A stretch of 64,000 nucleotides of DNA from Botrytis cinerea B05.10 (taxonomy: Eukaryota; Ascomycota; Leotiomycetes; Helotiales; Sclerotiniaceae): assembly GCF_000143535.2 (NCBI RefSeq), contig NC_037322.1, positions 1,984,001 through 2,048,000 of the forward strand, given 5' to 3'. The position numbers and the translations under genes were made by a program. This document shows positions 1 to 10,294 of the stretch, one piece after another; the first letter of the stretch is position 1, and each line of letters opens with the position of its first letter. The notes under the pieces are model-generated. The model had not been told where the DNA came from, searched no databases, and saw only the letters and a program-made list of their open reading frames with translations.

Positions 1-531
1 AAGTCACATCGAACCGAGGCATTGTTACTAGCGGCATACTATAATGCCTACGGTGACTATTATTACCACCTCATGACTCAAGGAGGTGCAGGAGAAGGCG
101 ACAAAGAAACATTTTCAATAGCTGCCCTTGTTCTTGGAAATAGTTTTTACACCGTATCTCAGTTACCTCGTCCCCTCGGTTCACGTGGAAATGGTGCAGC
201 CGTTCTGCAAGCTGACCCTATAGAAGATGTGAGCTCAAGAGGAGAGGCAATCCCAAAACCATTCTTCATCCATGCAAGCTGGCCACCGAAGCTTAATCCA
301 CTACACAATCATCAAGACTCGAGACAATGGGGCAGTAAAGAACACTCACTAAGCACATTCAATGGTTTAGATGTCGAACGCGTAGCGTGGGAATATATGG
401 TACAAATGGCATGTGATGAAAACATTATCTTCAAGAGCTGGGGGAACAAAACGGAGAAAGGTATCTGTGAGCAGACTAGGGGAAGCTTCAAAAATATGTT
501 TGGAGAGGAATATAATAAGTTGGGCGGGTGA
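1..531 (+). CDS. Mnn2/Mnn5-type alpha-1,2-mannosyltransferase, C-terminal part
   Basis: This is the 3' end of a gene that begins before the window. The frame is open from base 1 to the TGA at 529-531, giving 176 residues. The family transfers mannose from GDP-mannose to N-glycan outer chains in the Golgi. The segment that identifies it reads AAYYNAYGDYYYHLMTQGG followed by GEGDKETF at about residues 11-37. This tyrosine-rich stretch and GDKETF are typical of the C-terminal half of the fungal Mnn2 mannosyltransferase family. A conserved-looking HASWPPKLNP segment (acceptor-site side) follows. The end (MFGEEYNKLGG) is a plausible natural C-terminus. No membrane anchor is visible because the N-terminus lies outside the window. 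The family call is confident; which paralog it is cannot be told. Confidence 0.85.
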   Translation, partial: KSHRTEALLLAAYYNAYGDYYYHLMTQGGAGEGDKETFSIAALVLGNSFYTVSQLPRPLGSRGNGAAVLQADPIEDVSSRGEAIPKPFFIHASWPPKLNPLHNHQDSRQWGSKEHSLSTFNGLDVERVAWEYMVQMACDENIIFKSWGNKTEKGICEQTRGSFKNMFGEEYNKLGG

Positions 532-1844
532 ATGGAGATTTGCGAACCTAGCTCTGCTATGTGTATGATCTGTCCATAATGGCAATTCAAGCGATATCAC
601 AGGGAATGTGAGCGGCGGTATAAGACTTCAAATGATAATCGGAAGTTTAATTGTGCAGAAAGGCTCTGCACTTCGGATTGGAGAGTCCAGTCATGAAATC
701 AAGGTAGTGCTTATCAGGCAACTATTGGCTCTTATCACAACGAGCCCACTTGGAAGCTTTATCTAACCGCTTCGCTTATTAAAAAGTGTACGGAAATGAA
801 ACACGCTGAAGAATTGTTTCATGGGTTGCTAATCAACCTTTATGGAAAAAGTTCCGAGCACATTCTGCCCGACTCTGTTACTTGCAGGCCGACCAAAAGT
901 ATTTGAAGCTCAGGGTATCTATTTCTGGAATCTCTGGCTTTAAGTATCAAGTATTTCAGGAATGAAGGCCTTGCACCAAGATCCGGGCCCACAACTGAGC
1001 CCAAGAGACTGCATTCATAATCTCTTGAATAGATCGAAGGAGTGGCCCACATGTGCGCGTGTATGGATAGGACGTCTCCGTGCCATTTGGCCCTCCAAAT
1101 CTTTATAAATCTTCAATTCAATCTCATAGTCCAAACTAATTCAATTTTCACCATCCTGAAAGAGTGGCACTCTGTTAATTACTTATGGAAATGAATAGCC
1201 GAGGTATACGGTTGTCAAAATGTCTATTTGGATTCAATATATTTCGGTTTACTCAACAAAATCGCTTTATGAACTTCCTTGATATTACATCTCTCATCAA
1301 GAAAATCCTGCGTTTTCATCTTCGAATTGCTCTCATGCCCCCTCAAATTCTGGATAAACTGTCCCTCAAATAATAAACTCTATTTATCATCAACTGGATC
1401 TTAATAAAAGAAAAAAGTGCAAAGACGATATAGCCGTCGTATTACTCCACGTTCCACCGTCCAATAATAGTATTATACAATCTGACATCTAAATATCCTA
1501 GATGTCTCTTTGAATATATCATCAATTTATCACAGAAAATAAGGGGCATGGGATTCAGAGTAACAGGTATCAATTTTAAGACACGAACTTTTTTATTGAA
1601 CTATTCAAGGCATGAGAGTGATTTGCTATTGTTCATTTGTATATTTTACCACCGTGAGAGGATTTCCTCTCTCAAGCATACCCTTGCAGGTCAAAGACGC
1701 ACCATTCGTTCATAATTGGCCACTTTCCACTTCTCCCTGTATCATAAACCCATGATGAGCCCGAACACACATTCTTTACTTAATCATCAGCAAACTGCTT
1801 TCTATCCGCATGGGAAATGTATACTTACAGGTTTAACCGGACTT
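532..1844. other. Intergenic, AT-rich, no supported gene
   Basis: This is the 3' flank of the mannosyltransferase and of the next minus-strand gene. The open frames are short (70 residues or less) and look like chance. I see no repeat or RNA gene. Confidence 0.6.
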
Positions 1845-2267
1845 TCAAGTCCACAGCTTGTGTTCTCCCTCCATGGAATCCTTCGTTTGTTGCTTTTCAA
1901 GCAACAGTGGCTGGCATTCTGCGTTGGCGATATCGTTCTGTCTTTCCTTCTCTGCCAACAGCTGCTTGGATTCTCTTTCAACATTGTTCCCTTATTCTTG
2001 GTCCTCCTTACGCTCCTGGATACATATGAATATGATGACTATGATTACTATGAATAAAACAATCACAGTCAATATACCCAATACCAAAAGGATCCACGGC
2101 AGCACATTCATGAACATGTCCCAGAATTTGTCGCTAGCACCCGGTATATGCTCCAAATATCTTGAGCAGTGCCAATTGTCAGAAGGGGGTGGTATAGTGC
2201 TGTTTTGTGGGCTGCTGGAGAGCGGAATTCGTGCTACACAATGCCAGATGATGTTGGTGGGTGGCAT
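1845..2267 (-). pseudogene. Small single-membrane-span protein interrupted by an in-frame stop
   Basis: From ATG at 2267 the frame encodes 91 residues: a polar N-terminus with four-proline and serine-rich stretches, then a long hydrophobic span (about residues 55-83), then a charged stretch ending QERKEDQE before TAA at 1992-1994. The same frame continues for 48 more codons to TGA at 1845-1847. That continuation is again strongly charged and helix-like (begins GNNVERESKQLLAEKERQ). The charged tail therefore appears to run straight through the stop. Three explanations fit: a recent nonsense mutation, a functional 91-residue protein, or read-through. TAA followed by G is not a typical leaky context. 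A CAA-to-TAA transition would explain it. Family unknown. It belongs with the other small membrane proteins at 4.6-9.8 kb by architecture only. Confidence 0.4.
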
Positions 2268-4610
2268 GATGAATATTCTCTGAATTGTGGATAGTGTTGT
2301 CTCTCGCTGCGGTCAAGACCTGTCGTTTGGCGCGAAGTTTTGAGATCGAGGAATTGATTCGTTGTTTTGGGACCTTAAAGTTTGTAAATGGATGTCTTAG
2401 TTGCTGTTTGTGCTATGTTGTACCGAAACGTGATGATGTTGTTGAAATTTAAAATACATTGATCGTAAAGTTTTGATGGTGAGAATTCAAATTTTACAGA
2501 CACCATATTGGCTTGCTCACTACGCCTAATTTATTAGTGCATTCGGTCATACGGCTGAAATTTTCACCCTCTAAACAGTTGAGTGAATCGGTTCTATCAG
2601 AAAACTTCAATTCACTTCAATAGGATGAGCAACTTCCACTCGTCTAGTTGACTTGAAGTTTTGTCCAATAATATAGCTCGCAAACTTTCGCGGGGTCAAG
2701 CTTACTGATTATTAGATCTTGGCATTGAATTGGTAGTTACCAAAACCATTACTTCGCCTAGGTCAGATATCTAAAAATGTTATTTTTTTCTGTCTAATTC
2801 ACTTCAAAAAAAAATATTCGAATGTTGTATCATCGAAAAAGCCTCTTATTTGTGTATTATATTATATGTCTTGATAGCTTGTAGATAGCAGCCCCCAATC
2901 CATCGCCCAATATAAAATGCAACTCTATTACCACATAAATTTTACTAGCGAGGTTCTCTCAAAGACCCTCGTGTGGCAAGGCTGTCTACATATCTAATTC
3001 TTTGTACGAATATGAGCTGTATGTCATAATAGTGTTGGTACGAGAAGGATACGGAAGACGTAGCACCCACGAATTGCGTAGGTCCTGTATGTCTAATTGT
3101 ATTCTATCTAAAGAGCTAGGTATGTATTGAAAGCAGTAAGTCTTATATAGACTTATTACTGAAAGGGCTAGTTTCTTTCGCATTCGCTTAGTGCTTTACT
3201 ACACTAGCTATATTACAGTAGTCATTGAATTGAAGCCATTCACTACGTTCACACAGTTCTGTTTGTGGTGTAGCCTGTGATATTCTGAATGACACATCAG
3301 AGTCAAGATTGGTTTCAATGAAGCTTTGTTTGACTAAAATTGTTAAAGGTGGGAAGCAGATGTTCTTTTATCATAATTTGTATTTGAGCTACTTTTATGA
3401 AATAGAAAGAGTTGCACGAGCGTACTAAATTGTACACCAGCTGAGTGCACGGTATGTAAATACCGTAATTTTGACAAACTGACCAAAATCCCTACCTAGG
3501 TACTTATTAGGCATCTAGGTAATCATGGTCTATATACCGCCTATTCAAGTCAATATAAGTATGAATAGGAGTGAAGGCCGTATCGTACCACATTTATTAC
3601 ACAACAACCATCGACAATCCTTCATGCATTCTTGGCCATTCGTTGTCAAGATACCCCCCTTCAGACTATGTTACATATTTATAAAGTAATTATCAATAAA
3701 TTAGAACCTCTTTCTAATCTAGTCATCCATATCTCAATTCCAAAAAAAAATCTATAGCTTCTGTGCAAGAATCGCATGCCTACCTACCTATTCAGACTTT
3801 TGAGCTGAAATCAGTATCCATTTTCTTTTACTTCGTCTACCAGGTAGCCATGGTATGCATTATTCCTTAGCGCTTTCGATTTATTCGTCTCTATTCCACT
3901 GTGGTTCAAGAAGTTATGTGTTCTGCAGCGTTCTTCCGTCTCAGCCTTCAACCACTGCACAAAATACTGCCAGGAGATTGTGGTACATGGGAGCAGTCAT
4001 CAAACCTTCGAAACAGTACAGTCACAATTGGGTGATTCCTCCATATGAAGAATGGGTGAGGCTGGTAATATTGTTGGGGGCGGCACGGTATGGAAAGGTG
4101 CTGAAGACTTAACTCGTGCAAGTTTAGGATGAGATGGTTGTATGATTTACCATAAATTTAATATCTGAATAGGATAAAGAAGATACCGAATGGGGGGTTT
4201 CATGGTAATTTTGAGGATAGAAATCATGAAATCACTTTTGGAAAGATCCAATTTACTGAACTAATCCTGCAATTATATGAATAACCTGATGAAAACAACG
4301 AAGCGAGTTCCACATTCAGTCAACTTTGCATCATAACAGAGGCTACATCTCTCCATAGTTTCTACCAAAATATCATTTAATTCCTTCTATCAAACTTATA
4401 GTGGCAGCATAGTTTGATTGTCTTAATTAGTGACTATGACATAATGACCTAAGACCCCAGATAATTTACGATCCAATAAAGTGATGAACCGTCGCCTGTT
4501 TAAGCGCCATCGATCATCGAAAGTGTCATATTTCTGTGTTATTCCATCCCAGAGATAACGATTCCCACCGCCAACTTAGTTAACAATGATTTGCCTTATA
4601 GCTCAACACG
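2268..4610. other. AT-rich intergenic stretch, no supported gene
   Basis: The stretch holds many stops in all frames. A plus-strand frame of 85 codons at 3855-4112 has no recognisable motif and I do not call it. I see no tandem repeats of note. Confidence 0.6.
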
Positions 4611-5018
4611 TCAATATTCAAGGAAGAATGTACCGCTCCTTCTCCTCAGACCCATATTTGAAATTAGTTTAACTTTTTCTTCCACAGTAAGACTTCTCCA
4701 CAATCTTATTTGTTGCCTCCGCTGCAGCAAATTCTGACCTTCAATCTTGATTTCTGTTTGTCTTCTACTTTTCAGCTCTCTCTGTATCAATAACGCCATT
4801 TGCTTTATCCTGACATCTTCCTCTTTTAGTTCACGCTCGAATCTACGAGTTACGGCAGCCAAGACCACACCAACTAGTTTGAAGACTGCCAGCCAAATGA
4901 CCAAACTAAGGAGAGTCTTCAGCGCTTCTGTCCAACTGTTCTTGGTGTATATTAATACACCTTTGTTGCCAACTTTTATTTTGATAGTGTCGTGAAATAT
5001 TGAGGGGAGCATCTTCAT
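4611..5018 (-). CDS. Small membrane protein with charged coiled-coil tail, unknown family
   Basis: Intronless frame of 135 residues. A 30-residue N-terminus precedes a hydrophobic span at about residues 32-56 (leucine/valine-rich, one tryptophan). Directly after it comes a long R/K/E/Q-rich region (about 57-110) that looks like an amphipathic helix or coiled coil, starting TRRFERELKEED. The C-terminus is basic. No signal peptide or catalytic motif is visible. The strong positive charge just after the span suggests this side faces the cytosol (positive-inside rule), but that is inference. It lies on the same strand as the proteins at 5794 and 7357, about 0.8 kb from the next. The residue pattern is not random for this AT-rich DNA, so I treat it as a probable gene. 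Confidence 0.55.
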   Translation of the reverse strand: MKMLPSIFHDTIKIKVGNKGVLIYTKNSWTEALKTLLSLVIWLAVFKLVGVVLAAVTRRFERELKEEDVRIKQMALLIQRELKSRRQTEIKIEGQNLLQRRQQIRLWRSLTVEEKVKLISNMGLRRRSGTFFLEY

Positions 5019-5793
5019 GTTGTAATATTGAGATTATGATGTATAGCTGTTTGAGAAGAATCAGATTTTTGTAGGTTTTGAAAGGATTGAAAGTTTGGAG
5101 TTGTAAGAATCTCAGATGCTATAAATAAAAAATCAGTGAACGATTTATAACCAAGAAAGGGTCTGATAATGGCCTCTTACAATGCATCTGTTTACTAGCT
5201 AGTGGAGCTTTCTCAACCGTAACATAAGCAATTCCCGCGGCCGTACCACTATGACACGCATGTATTGTATATAGATACGTATGACGTCACGTGCCAGGGC
5301 CCTTCAAACTTCTGACGACGTGTGGTCTTTTAATGTACTCAATTCCCAGAGTTATAACATCAGAATGGTAGCAAGCGTACTATTTGCAAGTCCTAGTATC
5401 TAATCTGAAGAGAAACCCAAGTAGGCCTGAAATGTTTTGCTTCAGCCTAAATTGATTCAAGAATCGACGTGAGATGCATCGTACAGGACCGATCTTCCTC
5501 TAGTATGCATAAATCATAGTAGCAAGATATTAATACACGATTCACACATACTAAAGGTTGGAAATTGAATAAATTTCTTAGTTTTCATTTACTTGAGATA
5601 ATTCATAGAGCTTAAGCTTCCTGACATTTAGGTCCCAACAAACTAATAAACCACCGAGAGCAATTTCCCATCACCAAAAGCGTTTTTATCCCCCTATGAC
5701 TCCCAGGTGCATTGTTTAATGTGCTTAACCAAATGATGTCCATAATCTTTGGTCAAACTGGCTCTGAACTCTCCCCCAATGCCGTTAAGCAGC
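5019..5793. other. Intergenic, no supported gene
   Basis: Between two minus-strand small membrane-protein genes. It serves as the upstream region of the 4611-5018 gene and the 3' flank of the 5794-6270 gene. I see no repeat or clear element. Confidence 0.6.
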
Positions 5794-6270
5794 TTAGATG
5801 GTAATTGTACCATAATCTACCTGTCGCTTTTCAACAGGAAGTTCTCGATCTTTGCCTACGATCCCTCTTTCCTGCTCACGTCTCAGCTGTCCATTCGACA
5901 AATTCTTTGCCTTTCTGTTGTCAACATCGTCAGGTGTGTTCTTAAACTTTCGTGGATTCAAAATCGGCTGGCCTTCTTCCTCGGCGGCCTCCTCTTCCTT
6001 TCGGGCGGCCTCTTGTTTCTTCTGGAAAGCCTTCCTTTGCTTTTTTAGATTCTGCCTTATTTTCTCCTGACACTTTTCAATCGAAAGATTGATCCATTCT
6101 AGCAAAAGGCAAATCCAGTCTAGCGAAAATACAAAGGCGAGAACTAGCCCCATGAAAGCCATGGTAAGGAGAAAGATTTTCAGTAAATCTAACCACTCAA
6201 GTTCTAATTCAAAATTTTCTGTCGGCTGTGTACCATTTGTGAAACCAGCTATTGGCATGATAGCAGGCAT
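5794..6270 (-). CDS. Small membrane protein with K/E/Q-rich coiled-coil tail, unknown family
   Basis: Intronless frame of 158 residues. The N-terminus is short and contains a possible N-glycosylation sequon at residues 12-14 (NGT). A hydrophobic region at about residues 28-60 contains two tryptophans and could be one long or two short membrane segments. It is followed by a coiled-coil-like stretch (about 64-100) rich in lysine, glutamine and alanine that ends in an acidic run. The remainder is polar. The order (short N-terminus, membrane span, charged helix) matches the neighbour at 4611-5018, although I cannot align them in sequence. Its leader contains a CAA/CAG-type repeat directly before the start codon. 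Confidence 0.55.
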   Translation of the reverse strand: MPAIMPIAGFTNGTQPTENFELELEWLDLLKIFLLTMAFMGLVLAFVFSLDWICLLLEWINLSIEKCQEKIRQNLKKQRKAFQKKQEAARKEEEAAEEEGQPILNPRKFKNTPDDVDNRKAKNLSNGQLRREQERGIVGKDRELPVEKRQVDYGTITI

Positions 6271-6325
6271 TGTGCTGATGTGTTGCTGATGTGTTGCTGT
6301 TGCTGTTGTTGTTGTTGTTGTTTTA
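6271..6325 (-). repeat. CAA/CAG-type repeat in the 5' leader of the small membrane gene
   Basis: On the minus strand the leader immediately before the ATG at 6270 is a run of CAA and CAG triplets with a duplicated short unit (CAGCAACACAT-like, two copies). It is probably untranslated. Confidence 0.6.
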
Positions 6326-7356
6326 AGAAGTTATCTGAGGCAGAGATCCAGATCGGAAAACTGAAAGTTTTGAACGTGATGTTGATGATTTTAGAAGCCA
6401 AGTCAGATCTGTCCACAGTTCATAAATGTTAGAAAAACCGAATAATACGGCTGCATCTTCGCTAGCGTTTCCGCTTCAATTGATTCACAACTACTACCGA
6501 GGCATCTAATCTCGAGCCTAGTATTTTTCAGGTTTCATATATCTGGGATGGGAGTGGTAATCGAGATGTTTCATTACATTCTGCTCTAGAGATACACGTG
6601 CATTCTATACTATATCGTGATTTCAATGAATACCATTGAATTCTATATGACCGAATTTTAAAACCCCGATTTCCAATAAATTACTTCCTAGGTATTCAAT
6701 ATCGAAAACATTATCCCTAGGATTCTCTGGTTTTTGAAGAAGCTTAAAGAAATCTGAAAAGCACGAGCTTAGGTAAACTCTGTTAAAACCTGTATTTATA
6801 ATCTAGTACTACATATGGTCAAGCATTATACAATAGAAAAAGATCTTACAATCATTTACATAATGCCACTTTCATCACTGTCATGAGTGAATTATTGATT
6901 TGTACTAAATCTCTCGAAGATATTTATATGAGCACTATTGTATCACAGAGCGAGGGTCTCATTCGTCTAGCAAATCTGGTTTGAAGGTACTGAATTCTGA
7001 TCAGAAGAAACGATAAGAGTAGTTGTTGTCAAGATAGCTTAAAGGGCGTTGATAAATCCAGATTCAACTAGTTTGTATTATTCGAGTAGCACCTAAGAAT
7101 TACACGAATTCTGAATCCTCACTCACTTGATCAATACGATTTCAAGATAAGATTTTATTTAAAGTAGTAAGAAATCGTCGCTCAAAGCTCCTATCCTACA
7201 AAGGCTCCTAGCTGCCTGACAGTAACTCCCCGAGATATATCTCGCATATTGTGTACCGTACAAAGTAAAAAAGAATTTTTTTTTTTTTTTTGAAAAAAAA
7301 AACCAGCCATCAGGCTAGCAACCTGCGCCAATTGCGCTCAATCCATCAGACCGATC
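6326..7356. other. AT-rich intergenic stretch
   Basis: No supported gene. A run of about 17 T followed shortly by about 10 A at 7274-7301 lies just downstream of the minus-strand gene that ends at 7357, and could form a weak T/A stem in its 3' end. Confidence 0.6.
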
Positions 7357-8091
7357 TTAGGCCTTCTTTTTTCCTTTCCCCTTCACAACCTTTCCGAACC
7401 TTCCCTTGCTCACATTCTTGCGTTGTGTAGCAGTCCATGGGGTGGAGTATCCCTCATAATCGAAGTCATCCTCCGGTGCCTTTTCAGCCTTTTTTTCCTC
7501 CGGCTCATTCATGAAGGCATCATATTCGTCTAGGATGATCTGCTTCTCCCTGCCTTTGATCACCTTCTTGCGACCGGTTGGAGTTGAAACCGGCTCGCAA
7601 AAGTCGTCGAGTGGCGCAGTTTTGACGACTTTTGCTTTGGCCTTGGTAGTTCTCTTCGATATTGTAGGAGTCGGAACAGGTGTTGCCAGTCCATTCTTCG
7701 CCATTAGCTCTCTGACTCTAGAGCTTCTTCTCAGAGTCGTTGGCGTCATTGGAGTTTCTTCATTTTGGGCCTGCTTGCGGCCTCTTCCCCTAGGGTCTCT
7801 TCTGGGTGCTGCTGGCGTCATCAACTGCTGTTGGGTTGCTTCTGTAATGTCATCATCTATAATAATTGGGGTATGGTCCTCAAAATCTATAGATTCGGAA
7901 TATTCGGCGCATGATTTAATGCCCAATGCGCTCCAGAGTGGTGTGACATTGTCGATTATTCCAAAAACAATCAAGACACCCAGTGCGATTAAAAACGTTT
8001 GGAGAGTGCTGAATTTCTTTTCTCCAGTCGCACGAGTTGCCTTTCTTGCAATGGCAGCTGTGTTGGTCCACGAGTATGAGGTGGATGACAT
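7357..8091 (-). CDS. Membrane protein with basic, AT-hook-like repeated tail, unknown family
   Basis: Intronless frame of 244 residues. A basic N-terminus leads into a hydrophobic span at about residues 30-56. An acidic linker (about 64-85) follows, then a long basic tail. The tail carries degenerate repeats of the form S/T-P, then basic residues, ending in a glycine-arginine element. These lie around residues 92-106 (contains PRGRGRK, close to an AT-hook core), 116-128, 170-182 and 217-232, and the protein ends in GKGKKKA. One membrane span plus a potentially DNA-binding, S/T-P-rich (kinase-site-like) tail is the layout of inner nuclear membrane proteins. That role is inference, and I see no LEM or HeH domain. 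Ribosomal or RNA binding by the basic tail is an alternative. Confidence 0.6.
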   Translation of the reverse strand: MSSTSYSWTNTAAIARKATRATGEKKFSTLQTFLIALGVLIVFGIIDNVTPLWSALGIKSCAEYSESIDFEDHTPIIIDDDITEATQQQLMTPAAPRRDPRGRGRKQAQNEETPMTPTTLRRSSRVRELMAKNGLATPVPTPTISKRTTKAKAKVVKTAPLDDFCEPVSTPTGRKKVIKGREKQIILDEYDAFMNEPEEKKAEKAPEDDFDYEGYSTPWTATQRKNVSKGRFGKVVKGKGKKKA

Positions 8092-9255
8092 GATTGAAGA
8101 GATTATAGTGTTTCTTTCTTCTTCGATTTATTGATGAAAAGAAGTAGAGTTCGCTTGGAGATTTGTTTCGTTGACGAAGAGTAAGAAGGTAGAAACTTTC
8201 GATTTGTGATCTAGAATCTGAAGAGAGTATTCTGTTGAATGAAGTATCTGTAGATAGACTTTCTGATGTATTATGAAAAAGAATGTAGAGTTGACCGGGA
8301 GCATTCAGAGACTTATATAGAATTCAGTCAAAGTTTGAGACTCCCCAATACTGCCAATAAAACCGTAGCTGAGCTAGCGTGACATGTTGGCAAAAACATT
8401 GAGTTGAGTGCGGTTCTTGCCGTAGCTATCGTGCGATATGATTTACAGTATCGACTTATCATTCTTGCGTAATACAGCTGGAATTTAGAAAGGGGTGAGC
8501 AGTACGTTACGGCTCGCTAAAACGGTCAACCTGTACTACCTGATATTTTGATGAGACGTTCTTCGGAGGTGCTTCATCCTGTTATCGTCTAAATTAATTT
8601 GCTTCGTTTGACGAAATTCGAGGGCGCTGTAAAAAAAATCACCTTTTATAAAGTACGATGTGCTACATGCTTCTCTGAGAAATTCTTCCCCAAGGAATCA
8701 ATGACTAATGAACGTTAATGGCACGATGACTTTGCTTGATGATCATGCCACCCAATAACGAAAGTCACGAAACCCAAACATATTTCAAAAGTGCATTGTG
8801 ATTTGAACTTTCGAGTAACGCGACAATCTGAGCATTTCTAATTCATTTTCAAAATATTTAATAACTATAAAATTTCCCCCCCTGAAAAGTTTCCGACCAT
8901 GTGGTCGAAAATCTAGCCAATCCCAAGTGATAACACTTGTGCAATTCCTGTTTTGAGTTTGCTCGCTTAAGCTTCTGATTGGTGCTCTAAAAAGCCATCG
9001 TGAACTTCCCGCGCTGACATCACTTTTTGGGAAGGAAGATATTTTTGAAAGCATATTAGCATCAAGTTTCCTTGAAATGAGCAAGAATCAAATTTTGCGG
9101 ATGAAACTTTTTGTATATATAGTCATCAGGATATTTCTTGCTCTCCTTGCGTTTCGTGTACAAAAACCGCGAGAGCTATATCGAATGCCTAGTGTCTAAT
9201 CCCATCACACAAAACTTACCAATAGTCCAAAGTCGAGCTCACCCCACTCTTCAAA
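8092..9255. other. Intergenic between divergent small membrane-protein genes
   Basis: Shared upstream region of the minus-strand gene ending at 8091 and the plus-strand gene starting at 9256. One minus-strand frame of 99 codons at 8785-9084 shows no recognisable motif. I see no other feature. Confidence 0.6.
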
Positions 9256-9780
9256 ATGGGTATTCCCTACAGTAAACAGATTCATTCCGCTTTCGACCAG
9301 TCGCAAATAATGATGCGACGACTCCAAACTGAAGTCACACCTCTTGTCGCAGCCGGATATCCGTTGGTAGCGTCCGGCTTCGAAGTCCTCAAGACAACCA
9401 AAAATATTGCCATATTATTGGCGGTAGTACAAGTTTATACTGCTCTTATGCTGACAGTTATTTTCGGGGTCGGCTGTATGCTTTTGGTAACGACGAATCC
9501 GGATTTAGAAGATGAGAGAAGAAGGATGATTAGTCCTACTGTGAGAGCAGGAGTGGAATGGATCGAAAAGTGGGGAGGGTGGGTGGAGTGGAGCGTCAAG
9601 TTTGGGATTGTGTGTGGAGTGGCGGGGATGGGAGTGGGTGTTTGGAAAGGGGAGAGGGCAGGAGAAATGGAAAGTAAGATGGTTGTTGAGGGTGAAAACG
9701 AGACTGGGAGTGAAGACAAGGAGGAGGATGGAAGTGATGAAAAAAATGAAGTGGATGATATGGATGATGTTGGGAAGTAG
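9256..9780 (+). CDS. Possibly N-myristoylated membrane protein, unknown family
   Basis: Intronless frame of 174 residues. It begins MGIPYSKQ: glycine at position 2, serine at 6 and lysine at 7 fit the N-myristoylation consensus. A strong hydrophobic span covers about residues 51-79, and a weaker glycine/valine-rich one about 110-129. The C-terminal 40 residues are very acidic (glutamate/aspartate-rich). The ATG is preceded by a pyrimidine/adenine-rich leader with an AAA before the start, a good fungal context. The coding strand turns strongly G-rich after about 9540, a switch also seen in other genes here. Function unknown. It is the only plus-strand member of the group of small membrane proteins at 1.8-9.8 kb. 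Confidence 0.6.
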   Translation: MGIPYSKQIHSAFDQSQIMMRRLQTEVTPLVAAGYPLVASGFEVLKTTKNIAILLAVVQVYTALMLTVIFGVGCMLLVTTNPDLEDERRRMISPTVRAGVEWIEKWGGWVEWSVKFGIVCGVAGMGVGVWKGERAGEMESKMVVEGENETGSEDKEEDGSDEKNEVDDMDDVGK

Positions 9781-10294
9781 GAGGCCCTTCCGCACCAGTT
9801 TTCATGAGTTTATGAGAACTATCGCAGTTTCGTCATTTGATTTTTGTCTTTCAGGGAGCGCGATACCACTGAGGCATTTGGGAGTTGGTGGAACACTTGG
9901 GATCTGGGTTGAGAATACTAATAAAATCTATCTATCATTAATATCTCGGAACTAATGCAAATAAATATGATTGCGTCTAGATTATTGAGCTCAAATAAGT
10001 CAGTATATGAATAAGATCATCTTGTGTTTTGTGTAGTTGGTAGGAGAGCAGGAGAGCACAGAAACTTCCCTAGCTGATATAATTCTTACTCATTGCAACG
10101 TGCAATCACTCCGCTGAGTAGCTTCCGTTGACTTCTAGTTGACATGGGACAAGGGATATTGTAGTGACCAAATTGAAAGGATGGTATACTGATATTCATT
10201 TCGTCAAAAGACCCATTAACTGATAGTAGTGTGCACTGTATACAACTCACTCGCGTCAACAGTTTTTGGCTCACTCTACTTCGAAAGGTTTGTT
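9781..10294. other. Intergenic, no supported gene
   Basis: 3' flanks of two convergent units (the plus gene ending at 9780 and the minus pseudogene ending near 10295). I see nothing else. Confidence 0.6.

Noticed and set aside
3855..4112. 85-codon plus frame in AT-rich DNA
   Set aside because: No motif, no partner exon found; could be chance. Left unannotated.
7511..8134. 207-codon plus frame
   Set aside because: Shadow of the basic-tail membrane protein on the minus strand, which has the better protein-like composition.
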